32,657 nt of DNA from Phycisphaerales bacterium (GCA_012965315.1 DTSO01000054.1:367-33023); one strand, 5' to 3'; counted from the stretch's first letter, positions 1-10,100 are shown. Notes: generated by a model not told the origin, from the sequence alone. Program-made: numbers and translations.

Positions 1-2630
1 ACGCTTGTGGCGCACCATCTTTGATGATGGGTCGAACCCTGCCGAGAATTGCCTAGATGAAACCATCCTAAAGCAAATGTTGGTGCAAGTCTTACTGCTT
101 TTTCTAAAAACTTAACTGATTGTGAAGCATCTTTTAATTTAAACCAAATAAACCCAAGTGCTGCCAACATGCGGGGATTATCCGGTTGCAATGCATTTGC
201 AATTTCTAAATGTTTCAATGCGTCATTAAACTGCTTTTCACCGATGAGTAAATTGCCTAGTTCAAATTGGTATGTTGCATTGCTTGGTACAAGTTCAATC
301 ACTTCCTCAAGAAGTATTTTAGAATGCCCTTGATTTCCAATTTTGGTTGCAGCCAATGAATATCGATAAAGCGTTTCTGCTCTAAAAGTTGGGTCTTGTG
401 ACATTGCAAACGGCGAGTCATTTGGAACGTCGAACGCCCTCTTGAAATATGTATACGAGTTTGCAAATTGTTTTTGTTGATATGCAAGCTGGGCAAGGTT
501 TGCAAATGCTGGGCTGTGATTTGGTTCATCTTCTAGGATTGAAAACCATACTGCTTGAGCTTCACTGTACCTTTGAGATAAATATAATGCCCAACCGTAT
601 TTGGTACGCGTCATTACATAAGTCGGGTCAGATTTCAATCCTGCTTCTAAATGAGCGATTGATTCTGCAATTGATTCCGGGCTTAAACGATTACCCCCCA
701 ATAAAATATTTGCTAGCGCAAGCCGTGCGTCTTTGTTATCAGGGTCGATTTTGATTGCTCTACGTAATAGACGTTCTGCAGAATCAACTCTACCCGCGAT
801 AAAATCAGTTTGTGCTTGCGTCACAAGATGCGGAGCAAGAATGCACATTGCCTCTACTTCATCACGCCATGGATCTTCCATTTGGTATCCCATGTCAATA
901 GCCGCAAACGATTTTTGTGTTGTACCAGCTAACATCGCTTTTGCAGTAAAAACTAATGAAGACGCTGCTTGCGTATTTGTGTCTTGTAGAATTTCGATAA
1001 CTTCAATCCAATTTCCAACGTCTGCACTAAGTTGCGCTAATGCAACTCGAGCATAATTCGAATCTGCTTTTACAAAGTACTCTTTGGCAAGTTCTACATC
1101 GCCAGTTCCAACATACAACTCTCCAAGGCGAGTAAGTAAAGGAGAATAGGCAGAGTCAATCCGTTGGGCTTGTTTAAAATAGTCTAGCGCGATATTACTA
1201 TTTCCTTCTGTAACATGTATTAACCCAATGTAATACGGCCATTTTGCATTTTCAGAATCTTCTTGGAATGCGGTGTTGTATTCGTTAATTGATTCAAAAC
1301 CGTTTGCTTGCAAGAACATTCCACGCAAACCTGAAGATTTTAATTTTTGTAACTCGAGTTGAATTTGTTTCGGCAATGTAGTTGAATGTGATTCTTGAAA
1401 TTCATTCCCATCATTATGCCAAACTGCAATTCGAGTAATTCTGTCAAACGGCGGATATAAAGCCATGCCGCCAACAACAATGTCTGGTTTGCCGTCATTA
1501 TTTATGTCGCCAACATCACAAGTAACTAAGTGTGTTGGTTTCTTTGCGATAGTATGTTTTGTAAAAGAAATATTGTCTTCTTGTTCCCACCAAACAACAC
1601 TCGGTGTTTCTGGATTATCCCAAAATGCAAATTCAGAGACTGTCACAATATCTATATCGCCGTCATTATCAAAATCAATAGCTGTTGGTCCGTACGCACC
1701 CTCCATTTTGCCGATTCGGTGGTATTCAAAATCGCGATTTCCGTGATTTTCTAACCATTGCAATCCATGGGTTGGCAATGGTCGGTAATCCACCGAAACA
1801 AAAGCATCTCCGTTTGTCCAAAGAATATCTTGGTCGCCATCTTTATCTAAATCAACGATTTGAATGCCCGAGCTAGAAAAATCTGCGTCTGCAACATCAT
1901 GTAAAATTTCCGGCATAAAACTTCCCCTGCCATTATTTACAAACGCTACGACTGTCTCCCACTCTTGTGACAATAGGGTCACTATGTCTAAATCGCCATC
2001 GTTATCAATGTCAACAATTGGTGCGTGTATCGCACCACTTCGATTGATTAGTTGGTGTGGCACGAATTTCCAATCACCTTCATTTTCAAACCACTGCACT
2101 TGCCCCTGTGTGTAACCGAATTGTGCTACAGATAAATCCAAATCACCGTCGCCATCTAAATCCCCTGCTTGTACATCCGTTACACGTTGAATATTTTCAG
2201 CGATAACATGCTTTGTAAAAAGTTCGTTACCGTCATTTTCAAGGATAATGACTTTTCCCGTGTGTGCCGTCGAAGGTAAAATTACACCCATCGCTGCGAT
2301 GAGTACATCTAAATCTCCATCACCATCCATGTCCGCAGTTTCTGCATGCACAGGTCCATCAATATTTGAAAGAATAACTTTTTCAACTTGGTTCTGAATC
2401 CAAGTTACTTGGTGCCCCGAAACATCGCAAACAAGTACATCATTTACACCATCTTGGTCAAGATTTACAATATTGATATGCGCAATTGTTGGACGATCAG
2501 TTGCTTCTGCTGGAATACCCAGCACAGAGAAGACTGAGTCATGCACTTCGGCTTCTGGTGCATCTATATATGTATCGGAGCAACCAATTAAAAAAATTGT
2601 TGCAAAAATAAAGAGTAAATTCCGAAACAT
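1..2630 (-). CDS. Lipoprotein with FG-GAP/VCBS-type repeats and C-terminal TPRs (3' end outside window)
   Basis: The frame stays open from the ATG at 2630 to the window edge (876 codons seen, no stop). The N-terminus has a lipoprotein signal with lipobox LIGC, giving Cys17 as the lipidated residue, so the protein is probably anchored in a membrane facing the periplasm or outside. Residues about 50-400 carry seven D-x-[DN]-x-D-G-x-x-D repeats (for example DMDGDGDLDVLI and DIDNDGDLDIVT), as in FG-GAP/VCBS calcium-binding propeller blades. From about residue 415 the pattern changes to tetratricopeptide-like helical pairs that continue to the edge. This repeat-plus-TPR design is common in planctomycete surface proteins of unknown function. 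A binding or scaffold role is inference; no catalytic motif is seen. The last 45 bases at the edge look GC-richer and less TPR-like than the rest. It is divergent from the RRM gene. Confidence 0.85.
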   Translation of the reverse strand, partial: MFRNLLFIFATIFLIGCSDTYIDAPEAEVHDSVFSVLGIPAEATDRPTIAHINIVNLDQDGVNDVLVCDVSGHQVTWIQNQVEKVILSNIDGPVHAETADMDGDGDLDVLIAAMGVILPSTAHTGKVIILENDGNELFTKHVIAENIQRVTDVQAGDLDGDGDLDLSVAQFGYTQGQVQWFENEGDWKFVPHQLINRSGAIHAPIVDIDNDGDLDIVTLLSQEWETVVAFVNNGRGSFMPEILHDVADADFSSSGIQIVDLDKDGDQDILWTNGDAFVSVDYRPLPTHGLQWLENHGNRDFEYHRIGKMEGAYGPTAIDFDNDGDIDIVTVSEFAFWDNPETPSVVWWEQEDNISFTKHTIAKKPTHLVTCDVGDINNDGKPDIVVGGMALYPPFDRITRIAVWHNDGNEFQESHSTTLPKQIQLELQKLKSSGLRGMFLQANGFESINEYNTAFQEDSENAKWPYYIGLIHVTEGNSNIALDYFKQAQRIDSAYSPLLTRLGELYVGTGDVELAKEYFVKADSNYARVALAQLSADVGNWIEVIEILQDTNTQAASSLVFTAKAMLAGTTQKSFAAIDMGYQMEDPWRDEVEAMCILAPHLVTQAQTDFIAGRVDSAERLLRRAIKIDPDNKDARLALANILLGGNRLSPESIAESIAHLEAGLKSDPTYVMTRTKYGWALYLSQRYSEAQAVWFSILEDEPNHSPAFANLAQLAYQQKQFANSYTYFKRAFDVPNDSPFAMSQDPTFRAETLYRYSLAATKIGNQGHSKILLEEVIELVPSNATYQFELGNLLIGEKQFNDALKHLEIANALQPDNPRMLAALGFIWFKLKDASQSVKFLEKAVRLAPTFALGWFHLGNSRQGSTHHQRWCATS

Positions 2631-2715
2631 CGCTCTTATCGTACTTAAAACAGGGTTTGCGTGGTTACAAAAGTACAAAACAACATCAAATAATGCGAAT
2701 CTGATTAAATTGTTG

Positions 2716-2816
2716 TACAATTAGATCATCTCTGGCGGCCTAGCGTCGAGATCTGTGTTTTTTACTAGGTATGCTTGTCACCCTGTGGGGTGAAACGAAA
2801 AGGTTAGGTTAGAGTT
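2716..2816 (+). promoter_or_regulatory. Probable promoter -10 and structured 5' leader of the RRM protein gene
   Basis: A TACAAT hexamer (2716-2721) could be a -10 box; no good -35 is visible. It would give a leader of roughly 90 nt. The leader contains ATCTC/GAGAT arms around a GC-rich loop near 2725-2753, and a perfect 6-bp hairpin with a four-base loop (TCACCC 2778-2783, GGGTGA 2788-2793). Only a weak purine-rich stretch, not a strong Shine-Dalgarno, lies before the ATG. Small RRM proteins in other bacteria are often cold-regulated through their leaders; that role here is inference. Confidence 0.3.
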
Positions 2817-3068
2817 ATGAAATTGTATATAGGTAATTTAAGTTGGGGAACTACAACAGAAGATTTGAAAGCACACTTTGAACAATTTGGTGGTGTTTCA
2901 GATGCAATCGTAATCACAGATCGTCAGTCAGGCCGTTCACGCGGTTTTGGTTTTGTCACTATGGACAACGACGACGAAGCTAATAAAGCTATCGCAGAAT
3001 GTGGTGGTACAGAATTAGATGGTCGAGAAATCAAGTGTAGCGAAGCTACACCTCGCAAATCCTTCTAA
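2817..3068 (+). CDS. Small RRM-domain RNA-binding protein
   Basis: This 83-residue protein is a single RNA recognition motif. RNP2 is LYIGNL at residues 3-8 and RNP1 is RGFGFVTM at 42-49, with the conserved aromatic residues present, so it should bind single-stranded RNA. The body ends with RKSF and lacks the glycine-rich tail seen in many cyanobacterial and plant relatives. Such stand-alone RRM proteins in bacteria are linked to cold adaptation and RNA stability; that is family knowledge, not shown here. The gene is monocistronic, with its own leader and a strong terminator just after the stop. It is divergent from the lipoprotein gene. Confidence 0.93.
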   Translation: MKLYIGNLSWGTTTEDLKAHFEQFGGVSDAIVITDRQSGRSRGFGFVTMDNDDEANKAIAECGGTELDGREIKCSEATPRKSF

Positions 3069-3088
3069 TTTCCATTAGAATCAAATTA

Positions 3089-3117
3089 AGGCCCCGACTT
3101 TTGTCGGGGCTTTTTTT
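3089..3117 (+). terminator. Rho-independent terminator of the RRM gene
   Basis: An 8-bp perfect GC-rich stem (GCCCCGAC 3091-3098, GTCGGGGC 3103-3110) with a TTTT loop is followed by seven T residues. It begins about 20 nt after the RRM stop codon. Confidence 0.95.
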
Positions 3118-3157
3118 GTAATTGTTTTATCCGCATTTGAGAAAAATTTCGCATGCA

Positions 3158-3347
3158 TATTTGAAAATGCACTTGATTCAAACAATTAATAACTCTTCAC
3201 AAATACGACTTGACTTCTTGCTTGTAAGAACCAATACTACCGCTGTTCATTGCGACGATCGTGCTGCGGGCGCAAGCCCGTGTATCTAGCTTTGAAACTG
3301 TATCCCCGTCGTTGTTCCCGCAAGGGCTTCGGCGGGGTATTGTTTTT
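3158..3347 (+). ncRNA. Candidate structured small RNA (unproven)
   Basis: This gap lies between the RRM terminator and the end of the convergent nuclease gene. Its second half is clearly GC-richer than its surroundings and folds on the plus strand into a CGGGC-GCAA-GCCCG hairpin (3267-3280), a CCC-GCAA-GGG hairpin (3317-3326) or alternative GC-TTCG-GC hairpin, and an enclosing CCCCG/CGGGG pairing (3304-3308 with 3333-3337). A T run at 3343-3347 then resembles a terminator. GCAA and TTCG are stable RNA tetraloops, and GCAA is a GNRA loop only on the plus strand. A weak promoter (TTGAAA 3161, ATTAAT 3185) could start it. I do not recognise it as tmRNA, RNase P, 6S or SRP RNA. It could also be untranslated tail sequence. 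Confidence 0.25.
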
Positions 3348-3368
3348 GATAAGATTCTGCGAAGCGAT

Positions 3369-5897
3369 TTACCGATCAATAAACAAACCGATACCGCTAC
3401 CTTCTGGTTTAGGATTTGATTGAGTAATCTCGGTGGAATTATTTTTTCGTTCGAGTGAATACATATCGTCTCCGCCACCAAAATCAAACAATGCACTAAA
3501 TGAAAATGCATGCAACGGTTCCCAGTGGTACGTATTACTTCCTGATTCACCCTGCGCTGGGCTTGTGCCGTTGTACGAATCGACCCCGTCAAGATCAAGC
3601 AAGTACGCAATCCCCTGCATCGCTGCCGAGCCTTGCGTCATACTATTTGCTGTATAAGAATCGTCCCCGCTTTTATCGAGCAAGCAACCTGCTGCAATGT
3701 CCCAAGCAGATCCTTGGTCTGCGGCAGTCATTGCCCAATACGTATCATCTCCAGCGTCATCTATGAGTACACCAAATGCTTGGTGAACACCAAAACCCTG
3801 TGCGTATCTATTTCCATGGTAATCATCATCACCAGAAAAATCGCGCAAGATTCCCAAACCGTGATAGTACGCACCGCCTTGGCTGAATTCCCCTGCTTGA
3901 TATGAATCATCTCCAGCAACATCGCACAAAATGCCGATGCCGCCAGCGGCATATTTTCGGTAACCAAAACCCATACCCTGACTAAATGCACAGTACACAT
4001 CCGCCGTTTCGTATATTGATGGCTTGGGCCCCTCAGATTTGTAAAAGTCATTTCCATCTTCATCAAATACAAAACCAAATCCACGAGGACCGCCAACGCC
4101 AATCGATAAAAATTCGCCAAGGTATTCGTCATCTCCATTTCCCAAATCCATCACAATACCAGCACCGTATACACCAGAACCGATTGACCATTGTGTTCCT
4201 CGATATGAATCGTCACCGCTACGGTCGATAATCATGCCGACACCAAAACAGCCTGCGCCGGTTGAAAATGTTCCACCAACTTCGCCGTACTTATCATTAC
4301 CTGCACGGTCATCAATTATCCACGTGCCAAACAACCCTGCCGCAGGACCCTGCTTTTTAGTTCCTGTGTAGACATCATCCCCCGCTAGGTCTACGACCTT
4401 GCGATTACCCACAACAATGCCATCCGCAAAATACGTATCATCGCCACCCAAATCGAATACCTCTGCTATCAATGTCATGTCATAGGTGTTTGGACCCTTA
4501 CCACCAACGACTCGCCACCCATCGGGTCCCATTTGCCCTGCAAGAACCGAACCTGTCACTCCCGGTGGTAACGCTTTTCCAAAGAATGGTTGTTTTTCAT
4601 CGTTTGGAATTTGAATGGTTGCAACTAGTGCGTCAAAATCAATCTGCATTGAATAGTTGATAACTTCAAGGGCAGAAACAAGTTGGTCTTCTTCAATGTA
4701 AAAAGTTTCGTTTGGAATTGCGAGAAATTCTAAAACTTGATTCACGGTTGGTTTGATGTTATGAAAAATGTTTCCTTTGGTCGCTTTTGCATCCAGTACT
4801 TTTTCAGAAAGACCCAAAATATTACTAGGTTCGCAGTGCAAAGCCATAAGTCGGTCTGTTAAATCGCCAGCTAATTCGGGTAAATGAAATGGAAACTTAA
4901 ACGCACCATGCACATACGTCAGTTCGTGAAAATCTGGCTCCGTTTCTGGTCTAGTCATGATTAACTGTTTAACTTTCGCCACTTCTTCTTGTAATTCCAC
5001 AGGAATAAATGGGCTAACGAGAGATTCTTTGGTGGGTTTCCATTCTTGTTGAATCGAGCGAGCCATTCCAATCGTACCAGAAGGCATTTTTAGTTCAACC
5101 GTTGCAGTAACAGGGTCGTGATCAGAAGCGCACTTGCCATTTTTTCGAGGCCGAAGAGTTTCTGCATGAATTCGTTTCCATTTGTCGTTTAACCAAATGA
5201 AATCAATGTTTGGTACATCTTGTCTTCCTGTGAATTCATGGAATGTACCACAGTCCTTGCAAGTTCTTGCTGTAGTAAAACCACTTCCAGTAAAAACTTT
5301 ATATGGGACACTACCATCTGAACAATTAAAATCGCCCATGATTGCAACTGGCATGTTGCCTTCACTTAACTCGAGTGCATTTTTACAAATGAGTTTTGCG
5401 CTTTCAATACGCGATTCTTTGCCTCGGTGGTCAAAGTGTGTACTAAACAAAATAAAAGATGGACTACTCGTTCCGACAACTCGCACCTTTGCCCAAGTTG
5501 CAGTCCTAGGTAGTGCCGCATCCCACCCTGTTGAAATTTCTTCGGGCGTTTCTGAAAGCCATAGTTGACCTTGTTCTAAAATTTCAAGTTTTCTTGTGTC
5601 AATCAACAACCCACTGAATTCACCTTTAGTATTCCCACTTCGATGTTCTCCGATTTTTGCGTACTGCGGAAGTTGTTTGTCTATGTATTGAAGTTGCCCA
5701 AGCAACGCTTCTTGAATTGCGAGTACACTTGGATTTGAATCACGAATTGTTTCAACAACATGGTCTCTGCGGAACTCCCAGCTGTTTTCGCCGTCATTTG
5801 CAGTGCCATAACGAATGTTGAACGTCATCAAAGTGATTGGTTCAGCAAATAAAACCTCGGCAAATAAAACTATAACTAGAGGCATCAATTTTTTCAT
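3369..5897 (-). CDS. Secreted endonuclease/exonuclease/phosphatase-family protein with C-terminal GDDxY repeats
   Basis: The start chosen is the ATG at 5897 (842 aa). An upstream TTG at 5924 would overlap the preceding gene and push back the signal peptide (residues 1-18, cleavage near LFA-EP). Residues 20-270 are an EEP (DNase I-like) domain with its catalytic set in order: N27, E63, H154 in STHFDH, D189 and N191 in GDFN, D232, and SDH at 258-260. Such domains cleave phosphodiesters (nucleic acids, inositol phosphates or sphingomyelin); the substrate is not readable. Residues about 280-470 are unassigned. From about 483 to the end come twelve copies of a roughly 25-35 residue unit, D-x-x-G-[DN]-D-x-Y, usually followed by QG and GxGxLxD, probably a calcium-binding beta solenoid or propeller. 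The gene follows the sialidase-like gene by 16 nt, so it is probably co-transcribed. Confidence 0.88.
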   Translation of the reverse strand: MKKLMPLVIVLFAEVLFAEPITLMTFNIRYGTANDGENSWEFRRDHVVETIRDSNPSVLAIQEALLGQLQYIDKQLPQYAKIGEHRSGNTKGEFSGLLIDTRKLEILEQGQLWLSETPEEISTGWDAALPRTATWAKVRVVGTSSPSFILFSTHFDHRGKESRIESAKLICKNALELSEGNMPVAIMGDFNCSDGSVPYKVFTGSGFTTARTCKDCGTFHEFTGRQDVPNIDFIWLNDKWKRIHAETLRPRKNGKCASDHDPVTATVELKMPSGTIGMARSIQQEWKPTKESLVSPFIPVELQEEVAKVKQLIMTRPETEPDFHELTYVHGAFKFPFHLPELAGDLTDRLMALHCEPSNILGLSEKVLDAKATKGNIFHNIKPTVNQVLEFLAIPNETFYIEEDQLVSALEVINYSMQIDFDALVATIQIPNDEKQPFFGKALPPGVTGSVLAGQMGPDGWRVVGGKGPNTYDMTLIAEVFDLGGDDTYFADGIVVGNRKVVDLAGDDVYTGTKKQGPAAGLFGTWIIDDRAGNDKYGEVGGTFSTGAGCFGVGMIIDRSGDDSYRGTQWSIGSGVYGAGIVMDLGNGDDEYLGEFLSIGVGGPRGFGFVFDEDGNDFYKSEGPKPSIYETADVYCAFSQGMGFGYRKYAAGGIGILCDVAGDDSYQAGEFSQGGAYYHGLGILRDFSGDDDYHGNRYAQGFGVHQAFGVLIDDAGDDTYWAMTAADQGSAWDIAAGCLLDKSGDDSYTANSMTQGSAAMQGIAYLLDLDGVDSYNGTSPAQGESGSNTYHWEPLHAFSFSALFDFGGGDDMYSLERKNNSTEITQSNPKPEGSGIGLFIDR

Positions 5898-5913
5898 ATC
5901 AGGTATTGCTTTC

Positions 5914-7050
5914 TTATTCTTCAAGTAATACTAAAGATGAATTTATTCCGTTCAATCGATCTATATCAGTCCAGACAATCAAAACGCCACCATCAACTTT
6001 GGAGATTCGTGGAAAACCGGACGAACGTGACGATGATACTTCTGCAATTGATTGTACATTTGTAACTGTTTCGTCTCTATGCACTTCTGCAAGCATTAAC
6101 GCAGAAGTTTCACCCGTTGGCTCAAACCAACAGACAAGCGCCACTTCCTTATCCAACAATACAATATCCACTCGCCCAAGGACGCTTGTTGATATTTGAA
6201 TCGGTTTTTCACGCTCTTCATTATTTGCAAACGAAATTTGAACTGACGTTTTGTTTTCGGGTGCTGTGTACCACGCAACAACACTGTCATTTCCAATCGC
6301 ATCAATCGAAGGTCCGTTGACCGGGCATCCTGCAATTAACCAATTGTCATTATGTATGAGTCTTGGGTTTTCATCTGGTGTTGTTATGCAAATATTTCTT
6401 ACTTCAGTTTCACTTCGGTCTCGATATACAACAAATGGTTTGCCAGACACCCACGCAGCGTCTGTTCCGCAACATTCACAAACCCGAGCATCGAGCAGCG
6501 TGCTATTAGTAACTTTTTCATCAATACGTGTTGACCGAAGTTGCATATCGCCACCTCCTTCTCCACTATGTCCATCACCTGTCATTTCACGACCATCAAG
6601 CCAAAAAGCACGCACGCCAGACTCGCCTTCTGGTAGTAATGAAACAAAACCATGTTCACCAAGAGCTCGGTCATCGTTAAGCGTACCCATGAGTGTCCAT
6701 GTTTCGCCACTGTCGTCGCTCCGTGCTACTGCAATATCGTATGAATACGTACCAGGTCCAGATTGTTGCGGCCAAGTTACAAATAAAGTTCCATCTTTTG
6801 CGACACCAAGTTCAGGGAAGTCCGCCCAATTTGCAAAAAAATTATTCCCTTTTACAATTGTGTGAGCCGTGCCCCATTGCCCATCACTGAACTTCGCGCA
6901 CTTCAACGCCATAAATTTTTTCTCTTTGTCAACGGGTTCAACCCAGGTCATCCATGCACTGCCATTATCTTCGACGAGGTTTGGTGCAATTGCACCTTCA
7001 GAAGCAGGTGTTACAGACATAACAAAAATGATTAAACAAGATGTAAACAT
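5914..7050 (-). CDS. Sialidase/BNR-superfamily secreted protein with CECCG motif
   Basis: This 378-residue protein has a short N-terminal signal sequence (about residues 1-19) and a beta-propeller-like body. An Asp-box (SDDSGETW, 111-118) marks the sialidase/BNR superfamily, but only one clean copy is visible and I do not see the full arginine triad of true sialidases, so glycosidase activity is unproven. Two cysteine motifs stand out, CECCG at 191-195 and GCPVNGP around C242. I recall similar motifs in marine sialidase-like hypotheticals, where they could bind a metal or form disulfides. The ATG at 7050 has a GAGGG about 12 nt upstream. It is the first gene of a unit with the downstream nuclease and is divergent from the large dockerin protein. 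Confidence 0.8.
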   Translation of the reverse strand: MFTSCLIIFVMSVTPASEGAIAPNLVEDNGSAWMTWVEPVDKEKKFMALKCAKFSDGQWGTAHTIVKGNNFFANWADFPELGVAKDGTLFVTWPQQSGPGTYSYDIAVARSDDSGETWTLMGTLNDDRALGEHGFVSLLPEGESGVRAFWLDGREMTGDGHSGEGGGDMQLRSTRIDEKVTNSTLLDARVCECCGTDAAWVSGKPFVVYRDRSETEVRNICITTPDENPRLIHNDNWLIAGCPVNGPSIDAIGNDSVVAWYTAPENKTSVQISFANNEEREKPIQISTSVLGRVDIVLLDKEVALVCWFEPTGETSALMLAEVHRDETVTNVQSIAEVSSSRSSGFPRISKVDGGVLIVWTDIDRLNGINSSLVLLEE

Positions 7051-7173
7051 AGGCGAAGGATACCCTCAATAAAGTCTGATAAATGAATTCTTTACATAAT
7101 TAACAGCAACTTTTCTTAAGAATACTAGATTCTAACATTGCATTTAATTATAAATAAGGACATACTAGGGAAC

Positions 7174-7178
7174 AGGAG
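7174..7178 (+). promoter_or_regulatory. Shine-Dalgarno site AGGAG of the 1476-residue protein
   Basis: AGGAG lies 8 nt before the ATG at 7187 and fixes that start. The 136-base divergent gap (7051-7186) is AT-rich and must hold both promoters, but I could not pick a convincing -35/-10 pair. Confidence 0.8.
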
Positions 7179-7186
7179 AAAAGCAC

Positions 7187-10100
7187 ATGTTTATAAGAGC
7201 CTTCATCATTTTAGTATTTATCAATACCATTGCATATGGTCAAACATCAAACTATTACTCGATTAGAAATGTACATACATTAAATGGCAGTGGGCGCGCT
7301 ACGCTAGATAATCATGGCGATTTATATGTTGGTCCAACTGGCGATGGAACGCTTCAATCGATTTTAAGGGTTCCTTATCCTTGGGATGTTACTGTTCCGC
7401 ATGGTGATCCGTTTCTTACTTACCCAAACATTGCAATTTTGGATCGTGACGGCGCCTTCAGTGGTACAGAACAAATTTTGCAAATTGGTTCGAATCCATA
7501 TTCAAATAAAATTATCATCGCCTCATCGGATGGAAAATTTTATTTCGCATTGCCTGAAACCCAAACAACCGCATTAGATGCATGTCAAGTTGGCGATTTT
7601 TTGATACTCGCATTAAACGACTACAACTATGCATTGAAAGTAGATAACGCGAGTAAGCTTTCCAACTTCGCACTAGGTACCAGTCCAATTACATCTATTG
7701 CGAAATTTGGCAATGATGTTATTGTCGGACGTAATGATGGCAGAATTGAACGATGGGATCTAGCAAATACACAAGGTACGCTCATTGCTAATTTGCCATC
7801 GCGTGTATCCTCATTAACTATTGGTGATGGCGAAAATTTAGAACGAGATATCATAGCGTTGGCAGACGAAAATCTGTATGCAGTTTCGATTACGGGATCG
7901 TCTTTTGTTAGGGCTACTGGTTTTACTTTAAAGGGAGACATCGTACCGCTTGGAAATGGAAGAATGCTTATCTGTGACGGAAATGGAAGCATCTGGCGAT
8001 TAAAACCTTTAAATGAAAAGGGAAATGTTGGAGGCACTGTGTACGATGACAAAGGCGTACCGATTGAAAGTGCTACAGTCGAAACTTCAGATGGCGATAC
8101 TACAGTCACCGATTATGACGGCAACTTTTTATTGACAGATGTTGTTGCAGGACCTCTGACTATTTTTGTTCCATCGGATGCAGGTCATGGTCCCGGTGAA
8201 ACTGAAGCGTATGTTGACTCAGACAGCACATCAAACACTGTTGTTATCACAGATGACATGATTATCACGCCTGGCATTTCTGAATTCAGGGGTCGGTTTT
8301 TCAATCGTAACCGTCGCGCACTCTTTTTGCATGGAATTGAGGCAAGCGAGAGACTCGTCATCAGCGTCATCTGGGATGCCGTTCCAGGAACCGTCACCAT
8401 TACTGGTGGAAATCAAAATTTGATTCCAATTCAAACCGATGCAAACGGCAATCGATGGGAAGTGGATGTGCCGCTTGGTTCTCTTCCAATTGGCACGGAA
8501 CTCGTTGCACATGCTTTCGTAAATGGACAATCCTTTGGTGATCCAATAACTGCAAACATGACTGTCGTACCTGCACCTTTATGGCTAGATGCAATTCTCG
8601 ATAGCCATGTTGATGTAGAATCACAATTGCTCTATTACAAACCACCACAAATTGAACAAGCACTTCAATTTGTGGGTGGCGGACTTACCGCTGTAGGTGT
8701 GAATTTACCTTTACTTGGTGATAATACGTCAACTACATTCGATATAGGTGCTACATTAAAAGGATGGGGCAACCAAGTTGAACAAGCGGGAGAAGATTCA
8801 CAACGACAACTAAATCGTCTGAGTTTCACGTCGTGGGGCACAGGCAGATTGCAAGGACTGCGCTACCCAAGTGAACCTCAGGTAAACGGTAATGACACTT
8901 CATTACTAGCTGGAATACAAGTTGGTAGCACGAAACTGCATGCGTGGGCTGAGGCTAATTTGATTGGTGCATGGAATGAAAATACCGATATGTGGGATCC
9001 AGGTCTTGAAGCAAGAGTAGGATTAGACTTCTTTATGCCTATACCTGAAACTCCTCAAGTGAGTATTTTCATGGTTGGCTTTGTACCTGTTCCATACTAT
9101 TACTATGGAACAATTCGTTCATCTCTTTCTGCAGAGATTTACTCTACGGAATGGGAGAATACATTTCCTACACTTTCAGCAGGCGCCATTCTTTTAGACC
9201 CAATGCTTGAACTTGGCATCCGACTAGGAGTTGGAGTTGCAGATTGGCTTGCAATAGAAGGAGGTCTTGCTGGCGGTTTTGCTGGAACAATGGCAAACAT
9301 TGGCAACGGTTCAGAATTTCAAACAATGCAAATTTATATTGCAGGAGATATTATTGCGATAACAAGGTGGGTTCGTTTCACCCTGTTTTCACACCGTATA
9401 TCGTGGGACTTAAACAGAGGAGAAACATGGTCGTCTGCTCCATTTTCCATTGGGAGCATAAACTCGCGAGATTATTTGCGTGACCCAGTTGGATTTAATA
9501 TTTTCAAACCTCAAGGACGAAACTTCGTTTGGAAAGAACATTTATCCGGAAGTGCAGAAGAAACTGTAGTTCTTAATCCAGGTAACCGGCTCATGCCAGA
9601 TTCAGATATGGATAGTGTTGGCTACCTTGCTACATGTTGGCTAGAAGATGATCAAATGGCAGGTGATTTAGATTACAGTCGACTTGTCTGGTCCTTAGTT
9701 GATCCAAATGGTAATTGGGAAGTACCTATGCCAGTCCTTGATGATGGAACATGGGACGACAACCCATCAATTGCATTTCCAGAAAATAGTGCGCCAGTCA
9801 TTGTTTGGGAAAATACAACTACGACTAGCGATCCACCTGTAGATCAATCAGACGAAGGATTACTAACTGCACTTGCCGTGCAAATGTCTAAAACAGATAT
9901 TAATGTAGCTACAATGAATGGTTTTGTCACTGTGTATCAATCCTTTGCCTTACCTGGTGCACAAATATCTCCAGAAATTTCAATGCAAAATGGAACCGGA
10001 TTAATCTCATTCATTAGCCTTCCTTCTGGTGATTTTATTCGTGATGTTAATTATCCAATCGATATAGGAGCAAGTGAGTTACTTGCAGATGGTATTACTT

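Noticed and set aside
20-50. T-arm-like sequence (GGGTTCGACCC on the minus strand) suggesting a tRNA
   Set aside because: The T stem has only three or four pairs, no acceptor or anticodon stem fits, and the lipoprotein frame runs through it.
3197-3368. Open frame on the minus strand continuing past the nuclease stop
   Set aside because: It begins inside the nuclease gene in another frame, has no start with a ribosome site in the gap and no recognisable protein character.
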